From: Niabella soli DSM 19437
GTDB taxonomy: Bacteria; Bacteroidota; Bacteroidia; Chitinophagales; Chitinophagaceae
Direction of reading: 5' to 3'
DNA: 64,000 bases
Assembly: GCF_000243115.2 (NCBI RefSeq)
Contig: NZ_CP007035.1
Location: 4,633,344 to 4,697,343 of the forward strand
Part shown: positions 34,786 to 43,599 of the stretch, piece by piece
How positions within the stretch are numbered: position 1 is the first letter of the stretch
Layout of the letters: every line of letters starts with the position of its first letter
Position numbers and translations under genes: made by a program
Notes under the pieces: generated by a model
Seen by the model: the letters and a program-made list of their open reading frames with translations, nothing else
Databases searched by the model: none
What the model was told of the DNA's origin: nothing

Positions 34786-35022
34786 TGATTTAAAAATGCA
34801 ACGAAATGATCCGCGCAGATCTGCGGCCAGAAAGGTTTCCTGCGGATTTTCGCGGATGAACGCTATACGAACGATCTGCGCAAATCAGCGAGCCAAAAAT
34901 TATTTTGCAATGATCGCTCGCAGACGTCGCGGATTTTCGCAGAAGATGGAAGTGTAGGTCGCGCCGCGCCGATGGCTCCCGATTTATCGGGATGCGTGAA
35001 TCTGCGGGCCAAAATTCTTTTT
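34786..35022. repeat. Dispersed intergenic repeat, family C, copy 1
   Basis: Matches 37715-37872: both contain CGCAGAAG.AGGAAGTGT followed by GCGCCGCGCCG and GCGTGAATCTGCGGGCCAAA. This copy contains an internal TCCCGATTTATCGGGA palindrome (34977-34992). It fills most of the gap between the copper operon and the aldo/keto reductase; nothing else is seen in 34664-35108. Confidence 0.65.
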
Positions 35023-35108
35023 ATATAACCTTTTGCTTTAAAACCTGTTTGAGTTTAAAGATATAAACGCCTTGTTCGTAAATTTACCCATCAAAAAAAA
35101 TAAACACA

Positions 35109-35948
35109 ATGAACGACTTTATTTTAAATAACGGATTGCCGATCCCCGCTATCGGTTTTGGCACCTGGCAGATCCGGGATGGAAAACCGGTAGTTGATGC
35201 GGTGACTGCTGCGTTAGCGGACGGCTACCGGCATATTGATACCGCAGCCGCCTACAAAAATGAAGCGGGCGTGGGCACGGCCATCAGCGAAAGTACCCTG
35301 CAACGAAAAGATATCTTTCTCACCACCAAACTTTGGAATACCGACAGGGGCTACGACGCAACCCTCGGGGCTTTTGAACGATCGCTTCAATTATTGCAGA
35401 CCGATTACCTGGATCTGTACCTGGTACACTGGCCGGCAAACAGCAAACAATTCGACAACTGGAAAAATATTAATGCAGACACCTGGAAAGCTTTTGAAGC
35501 ACTGTACCGGCAAGGGCGGGTAAAAGCGATCGGGGTGTGCAACTTTATGGTAAAGCACCTGGATGCATTAAAAGAAACGGCTGAAATCTTTCCGATGGTG
35601 AACCAGATCGAATACCATCCGGGACATACCCAGGATGATGTGGTAGCCTGGTGCAAGAACGAAAAAACGTTGGTGGAAGCCTGGAGCCCGATAGGATCCG
35701 GCCGCTTGCTCGACAATCAATTATTGAAAGAAATTGCCGCAAAATATAAGGTGGGCGTGGCACAGCTTTGCATTAAATTTTGTTTACAACAGGAGGTGCT
35801 TCCCCTGCCGAAATCGGTAACGCCTGCCTATATAAAATCCAATTTTGAGGTGGATGGGTTTACCATAGATGCCGCGGATATGAATAAGATGAACGCGTTG
35901 AAAAATGAAGGATGGTCGGGCCTGGATCCTGATAAGGTAGACTTTTAA
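35109..35948 (+). CDS. Aldo/keto reductase
   Basis: A 279-residue NADPH-dependent TIM-barrel reductase. The catalytic tetrad is in place: Asp44 and Tyr49 in HIDTAAAYKNE, Lys74 in TTKLWN and His107 in YLVHWP; GFGTWQ starts the barrel and LPKSVTPAYIKSNFEV near 240 is the NADPH-binding segment. Such enzymes reduce aldehydes and ketones, for example 2,5-diketo-gluconate or methylglyoxal; the specific substrate is unknown. The stop is four bases before the ogt start, so it is probably cotranscribed with the two repair genes. Confidence 0.93.
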   Translation: MNDFILNNGLPIPAIGFGTWQIRDGKPVVDAVTAALADGYRHIDTAAAYKNEAGVGTAISESTLQRKDIFLTTKLWNTDRGYDATLGAFERSLQLLQTDYLDLYLVHWPANSKQFDNWKNINADTWKAFEALYRQGRVKAIGVCNFMVKHLDALKETAEIFPMVNQIEYHPGHTQDDVVAWCKNEKTLVEAWSPIGSGRLLDNQLLKEIAAKYKVGVAQLCIKFCLQQEVLPLPKSVTPAYIKSNFEVDGFTIDAADMNKMNALKNEGWSGLDPDKVDF

Positions 35949-35952
35949 CTGC

Positions 35953-36444
35953 ATGACGCAATATGTATATAAAGAGATAACGTCCCCAACAGGGCCTTTA
36001 CGTCTGATCACGGATGGGAAGCATCTTATTGGTGTGCTGTGGAAACCCTTTGATGATGCAGAAGGGCTGATTCAAGACGCCGCACATCCGGTACTGGTAA
36101 GAACAGAAGAGCAACTTGCTGCCTATTTTGCCGGTAAAAGACAACAATTTGAGCTGCCCCTGAAATTTATTGGAACTGATTTTCAGAAACGGGTTTGGGA
36201 GTTATTATTGGATATACCCTTTGGGCAAACCATTAGCTATGGCGAAATGGCCAAAAGAGTGGGGGATATAAAAACAGTGCGGGCGGTGGGCGGCGCCTTG
36301 AATAAAAATCCGATCCCGATCATCGTTCCCTGTCACAGGGTGGTAGGCAGCGACGGGAAAATGGTAGGCTTTGGCGGCGGGGTAGCGAATAAAATTTATT
36401 TACTGGATCTTGAAAATCCGAAACAGCAGCTCGCTTTGTGGTAG
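35953..36444 (+). CDS. ogt: Methylated-DNA--[protein]-cysteine S-methyltransferase
   Basis: A 163-residue suicide repair protein that takes the methyl group from O6-methylguanine onto Cys127 in the motif VPCHRVVG. The helix-turn-helix segment GQTISYGEMAKRVGDIKTVRAVG (spread over ~91-115) holds the base-flipping Arg. Length is normal for the Ogt type without an Ada domain. The neighbours, an aldo/keto reductase 4 bases upstream and an AlkA-like glycosylase 9 bases downstream, make an alkylation-repair module. Confidence 0.95.
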   Translation: MTQYVYKEITSPTGPLRLITDGKHLIGVLWKPFDDAEGLIQDAAHPVLVRTEEQLAAYFAGKRQQFELPLKFIGTDFQKRVWELLLDIPFGQTISYGEMAKRVGDIKTVRAVGGALNKNPIPIIVPCHRVVGSDGKMVGFGGGVANKIYLLDLENPKQQLALW

Positions 36445-36453
36445 CGACCCTTC

Positions 36454-37086
36454 ATGATACAAACTTTTTCTGATAAAAATTTTAAACGGATCTGCAAACA
36501 ACTGGCAAAAAAGGATAAACACCTGGCGGCTGTTCTGAATGCTTATGGACCTCCGCCTATGTGGACCCGGCCGAATAGCTTTGAGTCGCTGGTGCATATT
36601 ATACTGGAACAGCAGGTTTCCCTGGCTTCTGCGCTGGCCGCTCTAAAAAAATTACAGGAGTTTACTGGTGGAATTACGCCGGGTAAAATTTTAAGGATGG
36701 ATGACCAGGCCCTGCGCGCCTGTTATGTGAGCAGACAGAAAATGATTTATATCCGGGGGCTGGCAAAAGCCATTGCTGATAAGGAGCTTGACCTGGATGC
36801 GATGCTATTGCTTACTGACAATGCGGTTCGCGCGAAACTGACAACCTTCAAAGGGATCGGGAACTGGACGGTGGATGTATACCTGATGTTTGTGTTACAA
36901 CGCACCGATATTTTTCCTTCGGGGGATCTTGCGGCGGTAAATGCATTAAAGCAATTAAAAACGTTAGCTGCTGCCACACCCAGAGAGGCGTTAATAGCTA
37001 TTGCAGAAGAATGGATGCCCTATCGAACAATCGCCACTATGATCTTATGGCATCATTATTTGTCGGAGCGGCGAAAAAGCCAGTAA
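36454..37086 (+). CDS. alkA: DNA-3-methyladenine glycosylase II-like, HhH-GPD superfamily
   Basis: A 210-residue HhH-GPD glycosylase. The helix-hairpin-helix lies at ~129-150 (LTTFKGIGNWTVDVYLMF), followed by the catalytic Asp158 in PSGDLAAVNALK. It lacks the N-terminal TATA-like domain of E. coli AlkA, as is usual for shorter bacterial relatives. It excises 3-methyladenine and related alkylated bases. Its place directly after ogt fits base-excision and direct reversal acting together. The symbol is by family resemblance. Confidence 0.88.
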   Translation: MIQTFSDKNFKRICKQLAKKDKHLAAVLNAYGPPPMWTRPNSFESLVHIILEQQVSLASALAALKKLQEFTGGITPGKILRMDDQALRACYVSRQKMIYIRGLAKAIADKELDLDAMLLLTDNAVRAKLTTFKGIGNWTVDVYLMFVLQRTDIFPSGDLAAVNALKQLKTLAAATPREALIAIAEEWMPYRTIATMILWHHYLSERRKSQ

Positions 37087-37186
37087 GAGCGCGGCATCCA
37101 CACGCTCTTCCAAAAAAAGAGCACCGGTGTTATAAAGGCAAGAGGAAAAAGCCGTTACTTTGCTCTTTTAAGTGTGTTGACTATAC

Positions 37187-37630
37187 ATGATAAATATAAT
37201 TGTATATATTTTAGTTCTGGCAATAAATGCCTTTTTGCTTTTTAGGGCACCGAAGCGCTATACAAGAAAAAAATTACTGATCATAAACGGCATCGGCATT
37301 GGAGCTTCAATGCTGTTGTTGTTTCTGTGTTCGCTTATGGCATTGGGCATATCAAAAATGACTTCTATTGATGAAGAGGCAGCTCAGCAGTTCTTTTTCG
37401 GAGTTTTTGAAATCCTTTTTATATTGTTTGTTTTAAATTTTTTCGTGGTGCTTGCCGTGGATGGCGTTATCAACCTGCTGACGCGTTTTCAAGGCGATTA
37501 TGACAAAAACACACTGTACCAGCAGCCCGTCCGGTTTATTGACAGGAACAAAGGAGTAATTAAAATCATTGCAAGGATCATTTTCTTTTTATCTGCCGCT
37601 CGGATCTTTTATCAGATCTTATTCGATTAG
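37187..37630 (+). CDS. Small integral membrane protein of unknown function
   Basis: A 147-residue protein with about four hydrophobic segments (~1-20, ~30-53, ~68-93, ~125-145) and a short soluble loop NLLTRFQGDYDKNTLYQQP. I do not recognise a family. It follows alkA by 100 bases on the same strand, with a separate start context. Composition and codon use look like its neighbours, so the gene is probably real. Confidence 0.6.
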   Translation: MINIIVYILVLAINAFLLFRAPKRYTRKKLLIINGIGIGASMLLLFLCSLMALGISKMTSIDEEAAQQFFFGVFEILFILFVLNFFVVLAVDGVINLLTRFQGDYDKNTLYQQPVRFIDRNKGVIKIIARIIFFLSAARIFYQILFD

Positions 37631-37714
37631 AATGTGAGTCTGGACGTGAATGAGGCGGCGCGTCAGGTTGCCGCGAATCCTCCAGAGGCGGACACCGTTC
37701 CATCGTTCTGCATT

Positions 37715-37872
37715 GCAGCGTGATTTAAGGACACAACGAAAATGACTCGCGCCGATTGGCAGCCCAAAGAGATCTCCCGCGGATTTCGCAGACTTTCGCA
37801 GAAGAAGGAAGTGTGATCTGCGCCGCGCCGCCGGCGCGGGTCTGCGTGAATCTGCGGGCCAAATTTTTTTTT
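37715..37872. repeat. Dispersed intergenic repeat, family C, copy 2
   Basis: Second copy of the element at 34786-35022, without the inner palindrome; a short third piece (GTGTGAATTTGCGGGCCA) stands at about 52271-52288. It lies in the 536-base gap between the membrane protein and the flavin reductase, which is otherwise unassigned apart from the next repeat. Confidence 0.65.
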
Positions 37873-37882
37873 AGTCATCGCT

Positions 37883-37927
37883 AATCCATGTTACCTTAAA
37901 CACTATGACCCCTACTGCTCCTATGTG
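37883..37927. repeat. Dispersed intergenic repeat, family D, copy 1
   Basis: Shares ATG.T..CCTT.A.CACTATGACC.CTA.TG...CTATGTG with 59175-59220. About 45 bases. Confidence 0.55.
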
Positions 37928-38166
37928 CCCGCCCCGACGACACGGACGGGATTTAAAATTAGTTTAAGCGATTTAGTTGTACAGAATGCACGAATGAAAT
38001 ATCCGGTAGTCTCTCTTGTATAAAAAGGGACACAAATCTAATACACCGTTGGCGCATATTTAGTCATTAAGAATATGGTAATGGCTTTATGCCTGATGGA
38101 TCTCAATCTCTTATTATTTTTAATCCGGTAGTGCTCGTTTTTTAACTAATTGAAATTTAAACGGCC

Positions 38167-38721
38167 TCAGATTGTAACGACTTTCTTTGAGGTAATAATG
38201 CCGGTAAGTAGATTGAATTTATTCTTATACTCTTGGGAAATTTCTGTATAGTCGGGGCCGGTAAACAGTGCATTGCGTACAATAGGTACGCTAAAGGGGA
38301 CGGGCCAGGCCCTCAACGCTTTTGCCACAGCATCCATCGCATTGATACCCTGCATCGCCTGTCCGCCATCTGCCCAGCACACCAGCCCGATCAGTTTATC
38401 GATCAGGTAGGGCTTTTCTTCCCGGGAACTCAGCTCCAGCCAATCCAGGCAATTCTTCATCACTCCCGTTAAGCTTCCGTGGTATAACGGCGTTAACCAG
38501 ATATGTGCGTCGGCATGTCTAAAATGATTCAGCATCACTTCCACTCCTTTCGGTGTTTTACTCAGCGTATAATCGAATAGGGGAATGCCGGATTCCACCA
38601 GGTTGAAAATGGTTGCCTGTGCGCCCAGCGCTTCCAGGTGCTCTTTAAAATAGGCGGTTAGTTTTCCAGGGGTGGAAGCTTCTCTTCTGTCCAGTGAACC
38701 GTTTAAAATAAGTATATTCAT
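38167..38721 (-). CDS. NADPH-dependent FMN reductase family protein
   Basis: 184 residues from the Met at 38721 (MNILILNGSL); a longer frame to 38769 overlaps the ABC-F gene. The flavodoxin-like fold is shown by the phosphate-binding start ILILNGSLDRREASTPGK and by WLTPLYHGSLTGVMKNCLDWL (~95), the typical FMN_red/azoreductase block. It probably reduces flavin or quinone-like compounds with NAD(P)H; the substrate is not evident. It is 34 bases downstream of the ABC-F gene and probably cotranscribed with it. Confidence 0.85.
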   Translation of the reverse strand: MNILILNGSLDRREASTPGKLTAYFKEHLEALGAQATIFNLVESGIPLFDYTLSKTPKGVEVMLNHFRHADAHIWLTPLYHGSLTGVMKNCLDWLELSSREEKPYLIDKLIGLVCWADGGQAMQGINAMDAVAKALRAWPVPFSVPIVRNALFTGPDYTEISQEYKNKFNLLTGIITSKKVVTI

Positions 38722-38755
38722 TATTAATGACGCTCGTATAGTTAATTGGCTAAAG

Positions 38756-40345
38756 TTAACCCAATTCAATGACTTTTGTGGGGCCCAGTGTATCTAAAAA
38801 ATTACTATCATGTGAAACAACAATAACAGTGCCTTCATAATTGTTGATTGCCTGCAGCAATATTTCCACATTCTGAATATCCAGGTTATTTGTAGGCTCA
38901 TCCAGCACCAGCATATCCGGAGCCTGCGAACGAATCATCAGGCAGCATAGCAATAAGCGCATTTTTTCACCGCCGCTTAAGCGACTGCAGGGAGTATCCC
39001 ATTGGGTTTTTGAAAAAAGAAAGCGGGTCAGCCGTATTTTTATTTCATGTTCAGTTAAACCATCCGTGTTGAATTGCTGTGCTTGCTCATACACTGTCAG
39101 CCGGGGATTGATAAGGGAATAATCCTGGTCGATATATACCGAATTGAAAGCTGCCCGGTACACCTGGCCGCTGTCGGGGGCCTGTTGCCCCAGCATCACT
39201 TTGATTAAAGTGGTCTTGCCCGACCCGTTATCACCCTTTATTGTCACCCGCTCTCCACTTTGCACCTGGAAAGTAACCGGCCGTTCCCACAACGGCTGCT
39301 GATGGTGCCGGATATTTATTCCCGTTGCCGTTACTAATATTTTTCCCCGGTGTAATAAAGAGTTGTCCAGGTTGAGTTTCATTTGAGCAAGCGCCTCCTG
39401 GTCCGCCCGCGATTGTTGCAACGCTTCGGAAAGGGTGCTGATTTTTTCCGAATGTGTATTCCTCAGTTTTGAAGTGCTTTTTTCAGCATTGCTGCGCAGG
39501 GTATTCAGCATAATCGTGGGAACGCCTGCCTTATCCTGTTTTTTGCGTCCTCTTGCATCCAGCTTTTGCTTGCGTTCGATGGCCTCGCGCTCAGTGGCCC
39601 TGGCTTTCCTCAGGTCTTTTTCCTGTGATTGTATCTTTTGCAATAAAGCATCGTCGGCGGCCTGTTTTTGTTTAATATAAAAATCATAATTGCCTCCGTA
39701 TAGTTTTAACCCTTGCCGGCTCAAATCACAGGTAAACGGGAGCAGGTTTAAAAGCGTCCGGTCATGACTTACGATAAGCATTGTTTCTTTAGCAGATTGG
39801 ATCGAATCATACAGTAATTTACGGCTGCGGCTATCCAGATGATTGCTGGGCTCATCCATAAGAACAATGTCAGGTTGATGAATCGCCATCCCGGCAAGAA
39901 ATACCTTTGTTTTTTCGCCTCCGCTGAGAGCAGCCATTGGATGACTAAGATCGGACAGTTGCAGCCCCCAGGCGGAAAGCGCCTTCTGCGCTCTTTCTTC
40001 AATCGTCCAGTCTTCGTTCAAGGCATCTATATTCGATTCGCTGACATCGCCGGTAAGTATAGCATGCAATGCCACCAGTTTCTTATCGATCTGCAGTGCC
40101 CGGGCAATTGTCTGTTCATTATATTGTCCGAAATGCTGAGGGATATGATAGACCGCTACATCAGTACAAACCGCTCCTGACGTGGGTTGTAACTGCCCGG
40201 CTATTATTTTTAATAAAGTGGATTTGCCTGCACCATTGTTACCGATCAGGGCTGTCTTTTCCGATGGATTAAGGGTGTAGTGAATATTTTCAAAGAGTAA
40301 TTCTTTGTTGGGGTGCTGGTAGCTGATATTTTGAAGCGTAAGCAT
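38756..40345 (-). CDS. ABC-F family ATPase (ribosome-associated)
   Basis: 529 residues from the Met at 40345, with two ABC domains and no membrane helix. Walker A motifs are GNNGAGKSTL (~38) and GDNGSGKTTL (~365); signatures are LSGGEKTKVFL (~145) and LSGGEKMRLLL (~458); Walker B motifs end in MDEPSNHLD and LDEPTNNLD. A Lys/Arg-rich linker (~225-300) joins the domains, as expected for an ABC-F protein that enters the ribosomal E site. Such proteins regulate translation or protect ribosomes from antibiotics; which one applies here cannot be told. Confidence 0.92.
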   Translation of the reverse strand: MLTLQNISYQHPNKELLFENIHYTLNPSEKTALIGNNGAGKSTLLKIIAGQLQPTSGAVCTDVAVYHIPQHFGQYNEQTIARALQIDKKLVALHAILTGDVSESNIDALNEDWTIEERAQKALSAWGLQLSDLSHPMAALSGGEKTKVFLAGMAIHQPDIVLMDEPSNHLDSRSRKLLYDSIQSAKETMLIVSHDRTLLNLLPFTCDLSRQGLKLYGGNYDFYIKQKQAADDALLQKIQSQEKDLRKARATEREAIERKQKLDARGRKKQDKAGVPTIMLNTLRSNAEKSTSKLRNTHSEKISTLSEALQQSRADQEALAQMKLNLDNSLLHRGKILVTATGINIRHHQQPLWERPVTFQVQSGERVTIKGDNGSGKTTLIKVMLGQQAPDSGQVYRAAFNSVYIDQDYSLINPRLTVYEQAQQFNTDGLTEHEIKIRLTRFLFSKTQWDTPCSRLSGGEKMRLLLCCLMIRSQAPDMLVLDEPTNNLDIQNVEILLQAINNYEGTVIVVSHDSNFLDTLGPTKVIELG

Positions 40346-40503
40346 AATTTCTTTTGTTAAACAGGGTTTGAGCAATGTTTTGTCTCATTCTAAAAGAAAT
40401 TATTTGCTTCATCGGATAGTGTTTAAATGAAAAATCGACTGCAAAGGTACGATTTTTTTTAATAATGGCCAGAGACCTGCCCGACTCTGTCATTACGCTA
40501 AAG

Positions 40504-40965
40504 CTATTTTTGAGGTTTATAATAACGGTTCGCTGCAACCGAAAGCGGTAAGCCGATGCAAAGGATCAGGATAAGGAGACTGGTTGCGATGCTTGATGGC
40601 TTTGACGGGAACGTGCCGATCTGTGATAGGGGTACGATCACAAGGTTCATGACACACCAAACAAAACTGCCGTACAACACAGCGGTGATCCATTTGTTTT
40701 TATGGAGCAGGCCTACTTTAGGATAAATGAAAAAGAAGAACAGGGTAAAAAGTATCGCGATGCAGTAATGAAGCAAAAGCCCCAGCAGGTACATGGGCGC
40801 CTGCGACTCAAAAGCGCTTTTACCGGCAAGACCGCTGGCAATGTATTGCAGCACAAATAAAGGATTCCTTCCGGTAACAATATAAAAATGCAAAAAAGCG
40901 GCACTGATATCCAGCGTGCCGGCGAGTATGCCGGCTTTGATAATCGTACGGGTAAGAGGCTTCAT
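40504..40965 (-). CDS. Integral membrane protein of unknown function
   Basis: A 153-residue protein with four hydrophobic segments (~8-30, ~55-82, ~93-115, ~125-145) and short loops such as SGLAGKSAFESQAPMY. Similar small four-helix proteins are common in Bacteroidota, with no known role. It lies upstream of the ABC-F gene with a 158-base gap, in the same direction, but need not be cotranscribed. Confidence 0.65.
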   Translation of the reverse strand: MKPLTRTIIKAGILAGTLDISAAFLHFYIVTGRNPLFVLQYIASGLAGKSAFESQAPMYLLGLLLHYCIAILFTLFFFFIYPKVGLLHKNKWITAVLYGSFVWCVMNLVIVPLSQIGTFPSKPSSIATSLLILILCIGLPLSVAANRYYKPQK

Positions 40966-41067
40966 AATGGCGTTTAGTTAAAAAATGGAAGGTAACTAAA
41001 ATTACAAATTATATTCTGTATGTTGATTCTGTGAAGGTTGTTTATTTCTTACACCATTCTATTTGAA

Positions 41068-41120
41068 TCGCCACAGGCGATATAATAAGACTGCGAAGCT
41101 GAAAGCCTCGCAGAGCGCGG
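41068..41120. repeat. Dispersed intergenic repeat, family E, copy 1
   Basis: TCGCCACAGGCGA followed by TAAGACTGCGA and CCTCGCAGAGCG; matches 50688-50740. In the 342-base gap 40966-41307. Confidence 0.65.
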
Positions 41121-41145
41121 GATTGCTAAGTTACAGCTTATATCA

Positions 41146-41187
41146 TTTATGCAAGTCAATAGCCGGGAAGCCGGAAATACGGGAAAG
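41146..41187. repeat. Fragment related to the MITE-like element at 59064-59174
   Basis: GCAAGTCAATAGCCGGGAAG with CCGGAAATACGG following matches, inverted, the right arm of the MITE-like element (reverse complement reads GCAAATCAATGCCGGGAAG). Only one arm is present here. Confidence 0.45.
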
Positions 41188-41307
41188 TGTTGTTCTGCAA
41201 CTGTGTCGGGTTTACCGCATCACCGCCTTCCCTGCTGATAAATACTTCTTAGTCGCCCCGCAGTTCTCAGTGTTTCTGTGCTTCAGTGGCAATGAAACTC
41301 TTTTGTA

Positions 41308-43599
41308 TTAGAACGGATAACCAATACCAATATTGAAGATGAGGTTTTGCTTCCGCCATTTTGAATCGCCGAAATTTATCTGATCAAATACCCATCGTTG
41401 GCCGGCGGGAAGGTAAGGCTTGCGAAAAGGGGTGGCGAGGTCGAAACGCACAATAAATATTTTTGCATCTACCCTTAAGCCCAAACCACCACCCACCGCC
41501 ATCTGGCTGAAAACATTGGAAAAGCGAAATTGTCCACCCGGCCGGCTCGTATCCTCTTTTGCCAGCCAGATATTTCCTGCATCGATAAAAGCAGCGCCCT
41601 GTATAACACTGAATAGTTTTGCTCTTAGCTCCGTATTCAGCATTACCTTAATATCACCTCCCTGGTCTGCAAAAAGATTAAGGCCATTGGCGTTTATATT
41701 AAAGGTGCCCGGCCCCAGGGAACGGGAGCGGAAAGCCCTGATATCATTACTTCCCCCGGCAAAGAATTGCCGAACATAAGGAAGCGAACTGCTGTTGCCA
41801 TAAGGGATTCCATACCCGATATTCACCCGGTTGGCCCAGATGAGCCCCTTATTTATTTTATAATAATCCCTGAAATCCGCTTCTAAGCGTATAAACTGGT
41901 TGGTAGCGGTATTGAATAATCTTTTTACCCCATCAGAATCTTTCTTAAGAAAGGCGTTAATAAGATTGCCGGCCGTTTCAGCGGTTCCGGTAAACAGGAA
42001 ATTGTTCCTTCGTGCCGTCTGCATTTGATTGGTGTAGGTGAACGTATAATTACTGCCTATGATAAACTGGTTCTCAAAATTATTCCGTAAGGAAGGCACC
42101 TGCTCCAGCATACGGTGGAAACTATCTGTTGTATTGGCGGTTCGTATATAGCTGATGGAAATAGGATTCAGTGTGTGCTCATTGAATTCATTGCCCTTCC
42201 AGATATAACCGATCTCTCCCTGACCGGAAAGCAGGGTATAATAATTACTCCGGTTGAGTAGCTGGCTCCCGATGGTGAAATGGGTTTTGGGCACATAAGC
42301 GTTGTGCGTGCCGGCATTAAAAAATACAAAACGGGGAACTGTTAGCCGGGCCTGTGCGCCCAGGGAATAGGAAGCAGAGCCCGAGGGCTGCCCGCTGAAC
42401 TGTTTTTCAAACCCGCCAGACAGGCTGAGGTTGAGCTGTTCGGCGCCGTGAAAAAGATTTTTATTTGTATGTGTTATTTTTACTTCGGACCCCACAAAGT
42501 TGTTCGACTTACTGGTGCCGGTCAAAGAAAGGGAGAGCGCATTTTTTTTGGAAGAGGTTAGCAGAAAGTTCAGGTCCAGTTGGTCGTTCCCCGGAACGGA
42601 ATCCACCGGGTTAAACTCGGCTTTTACAAAACGGAAAGTGCCGATATTGACCAGGCGGTTCAGGCTCAGGGAGTGATCGGTGCGGTTGTAACGGGCGCCT
42701 TTTTGAAAAAAGATCAGGTGCTCAAAAAGCGCGGGTTTATATAGCCGTGCCGGATCATAGATGGTATAATCCTTGAAGACAACAGGTGTTGCTTTTCGAA
42801 TGAAGGAATCCCTGCGGAGCGAATAGTTGGGATAGATATCAATGTTCCGGATATAATAGGGATGCAGGGCCTCCAGGGGGGTATTGTTTTTTATTGTCAG
42901 ATCCAGGTTGACCTGGTTGCTGCCAATGGTACTGTCTGCCCGGAATAATAAAAAGTCGGGGTTGAAATAAAAGTATCCTCTTTCTTTCAGCAGGTTGTCG
43001 ATCCGTTCCCGTTCCTCCTTCATTTTATCCAGGTCGTAATAAGCTCCTGTTTTTACCAGTGTTTTGCCTCTGGCTGAATCGATAATGGCGGAGAGCTCGT
43101 TGGCGCCAGCATTTGGGAAATTTACCTGGTTAATGGTATACCTGGGGCCGGAATAGATCGTATAAACGACTTTCCCTTTTTTTTCTTCGGTAACGGCTTC
43201 GCCGGAACCATTGTTTTGCAGGAACCCTTTGCTGCTCATATAGCTGCGCAGGATGTTTACATTATTGACGATTTTTACCTGGCTCATCAGCACAGGTGGT
43301 TCTCCTAATTTGTATTTGATCCAGTATTTAAGACCCTTTTTCTTTTTGGGCTCCTTCACCATATTGTAGAAGGATAATTTATACCGCCATCCTAAAAGCT
43401 TTTTATTGGGCAGGGGCCTGATCCGTGCTTCCAGTTCATTCTGAAATGTTTTCTGATCTTTCACCGCCGGTGTATCGGGGTTTAGTTTCATAACGGGGCC
43501 GGTATACAGCACCTGTCCGGGTTGTAAATTACGGGTAGTACTGCAGGCCGCCGCCAGCACCACAAAGAGTAAAAGATATATCGACCTGTTTTTAATCAT
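41308..43599 (-). CDS. tamL: TamL: lipoprotein of the BamA/TamA outer-membrane family
   Basis: A 763-residue protein with a lipoprotein signal (lipobox AAAC, Cys19), then POTRA-like repeats (~25-350) with YTINQVNFP and a C-terminal 16-stranded barrel of the Omp85 class (~380-763). The barrel contains LPYVRQFFAGGSNDIRAFRSRSLGPG (split over ~645-670), the conserved loop that holds the RGF/RSF motif, and ends in GIGYPF with a C-terminal Phe. Bacteroidota use this lipidated TamA variant (TamL) together with TamB. The tamB stop overlaps its start by 8 bases, which confirms the pair. It inserts or moves proteins or lipids at the outer membrane. Confidence 0.93.
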   Translation of the reverse strand: MIKNRSIYLLLFVVLAAACSTTRNLQPGQVLYTGPVMKLNPDTPAVKDQKTFQNELEARIRPLPNKKLLGWRYKLSFYNMVKEPKKKKGLKYWIKYKLGEPPVLMSQVKIVNNVNILRSYMSSKGFLQNNGSGEAVTEEKKGKVVYTIYSGPRYTINQVNFPNAGANELSAIIDSARGKTLVKTGAYYDLDKMKEERERIDNLLKERGYFYFNPDFLLFRADSTIGSNQVNLDLTIKNNTPLEALHPYYIRNIDIYPNYSLRRDSFIRKATPVVFKDYTIYDPARLYKPALFEHLIFFQKGARYNRTDHSLSLNRLVNIGTFRFVKAEFNPVDSVPGNDQLDLNFLLTSSKKNALSLSLTGTSKSNNFVGSEVKITHTNKNLFHGAEQLNLSLSGGFEKQFSGQPSGSASYSLGAQARLTVPRFVFFNAGTHNAYVPKTHFTIGSQLLNRSNYYTLLSGQGEIGYIWKGNEFNEHTLNPISISYIRTANTTDSFHRMLEQVPSLRNNFENQFIIGSNYTFTYTNQMQTARRNNFLFTGTAETAGNLINAFLKKDSDGVKRLFNTATNQFIRLEADFRDYYKINKGLIWANRVNIGYGIPYGNSSSLPYVRQFFAGGSNDIRAFRSRSLGPGTFNINANGLNLFADQGGDIKVMLNTELRAKLFSVIQGAAFIDAGNIWLAKEDTSRPGGQFRFSNVFSQMAVGGGLGLRVDAKIFIVRFDLATPFRKPYLPAGQRWVFDQINFGDSKWRKQNLIFNIGIGYPF

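Noticed and set aside
40346-40538. Possible leader peptide upstream of the ABC-F gene (attenuator)
   Set aside because: Some antibiotic-resistance ABC-F genes have such leaders, but the frame here overlaps the gene start and no alternative hairpins were evident.
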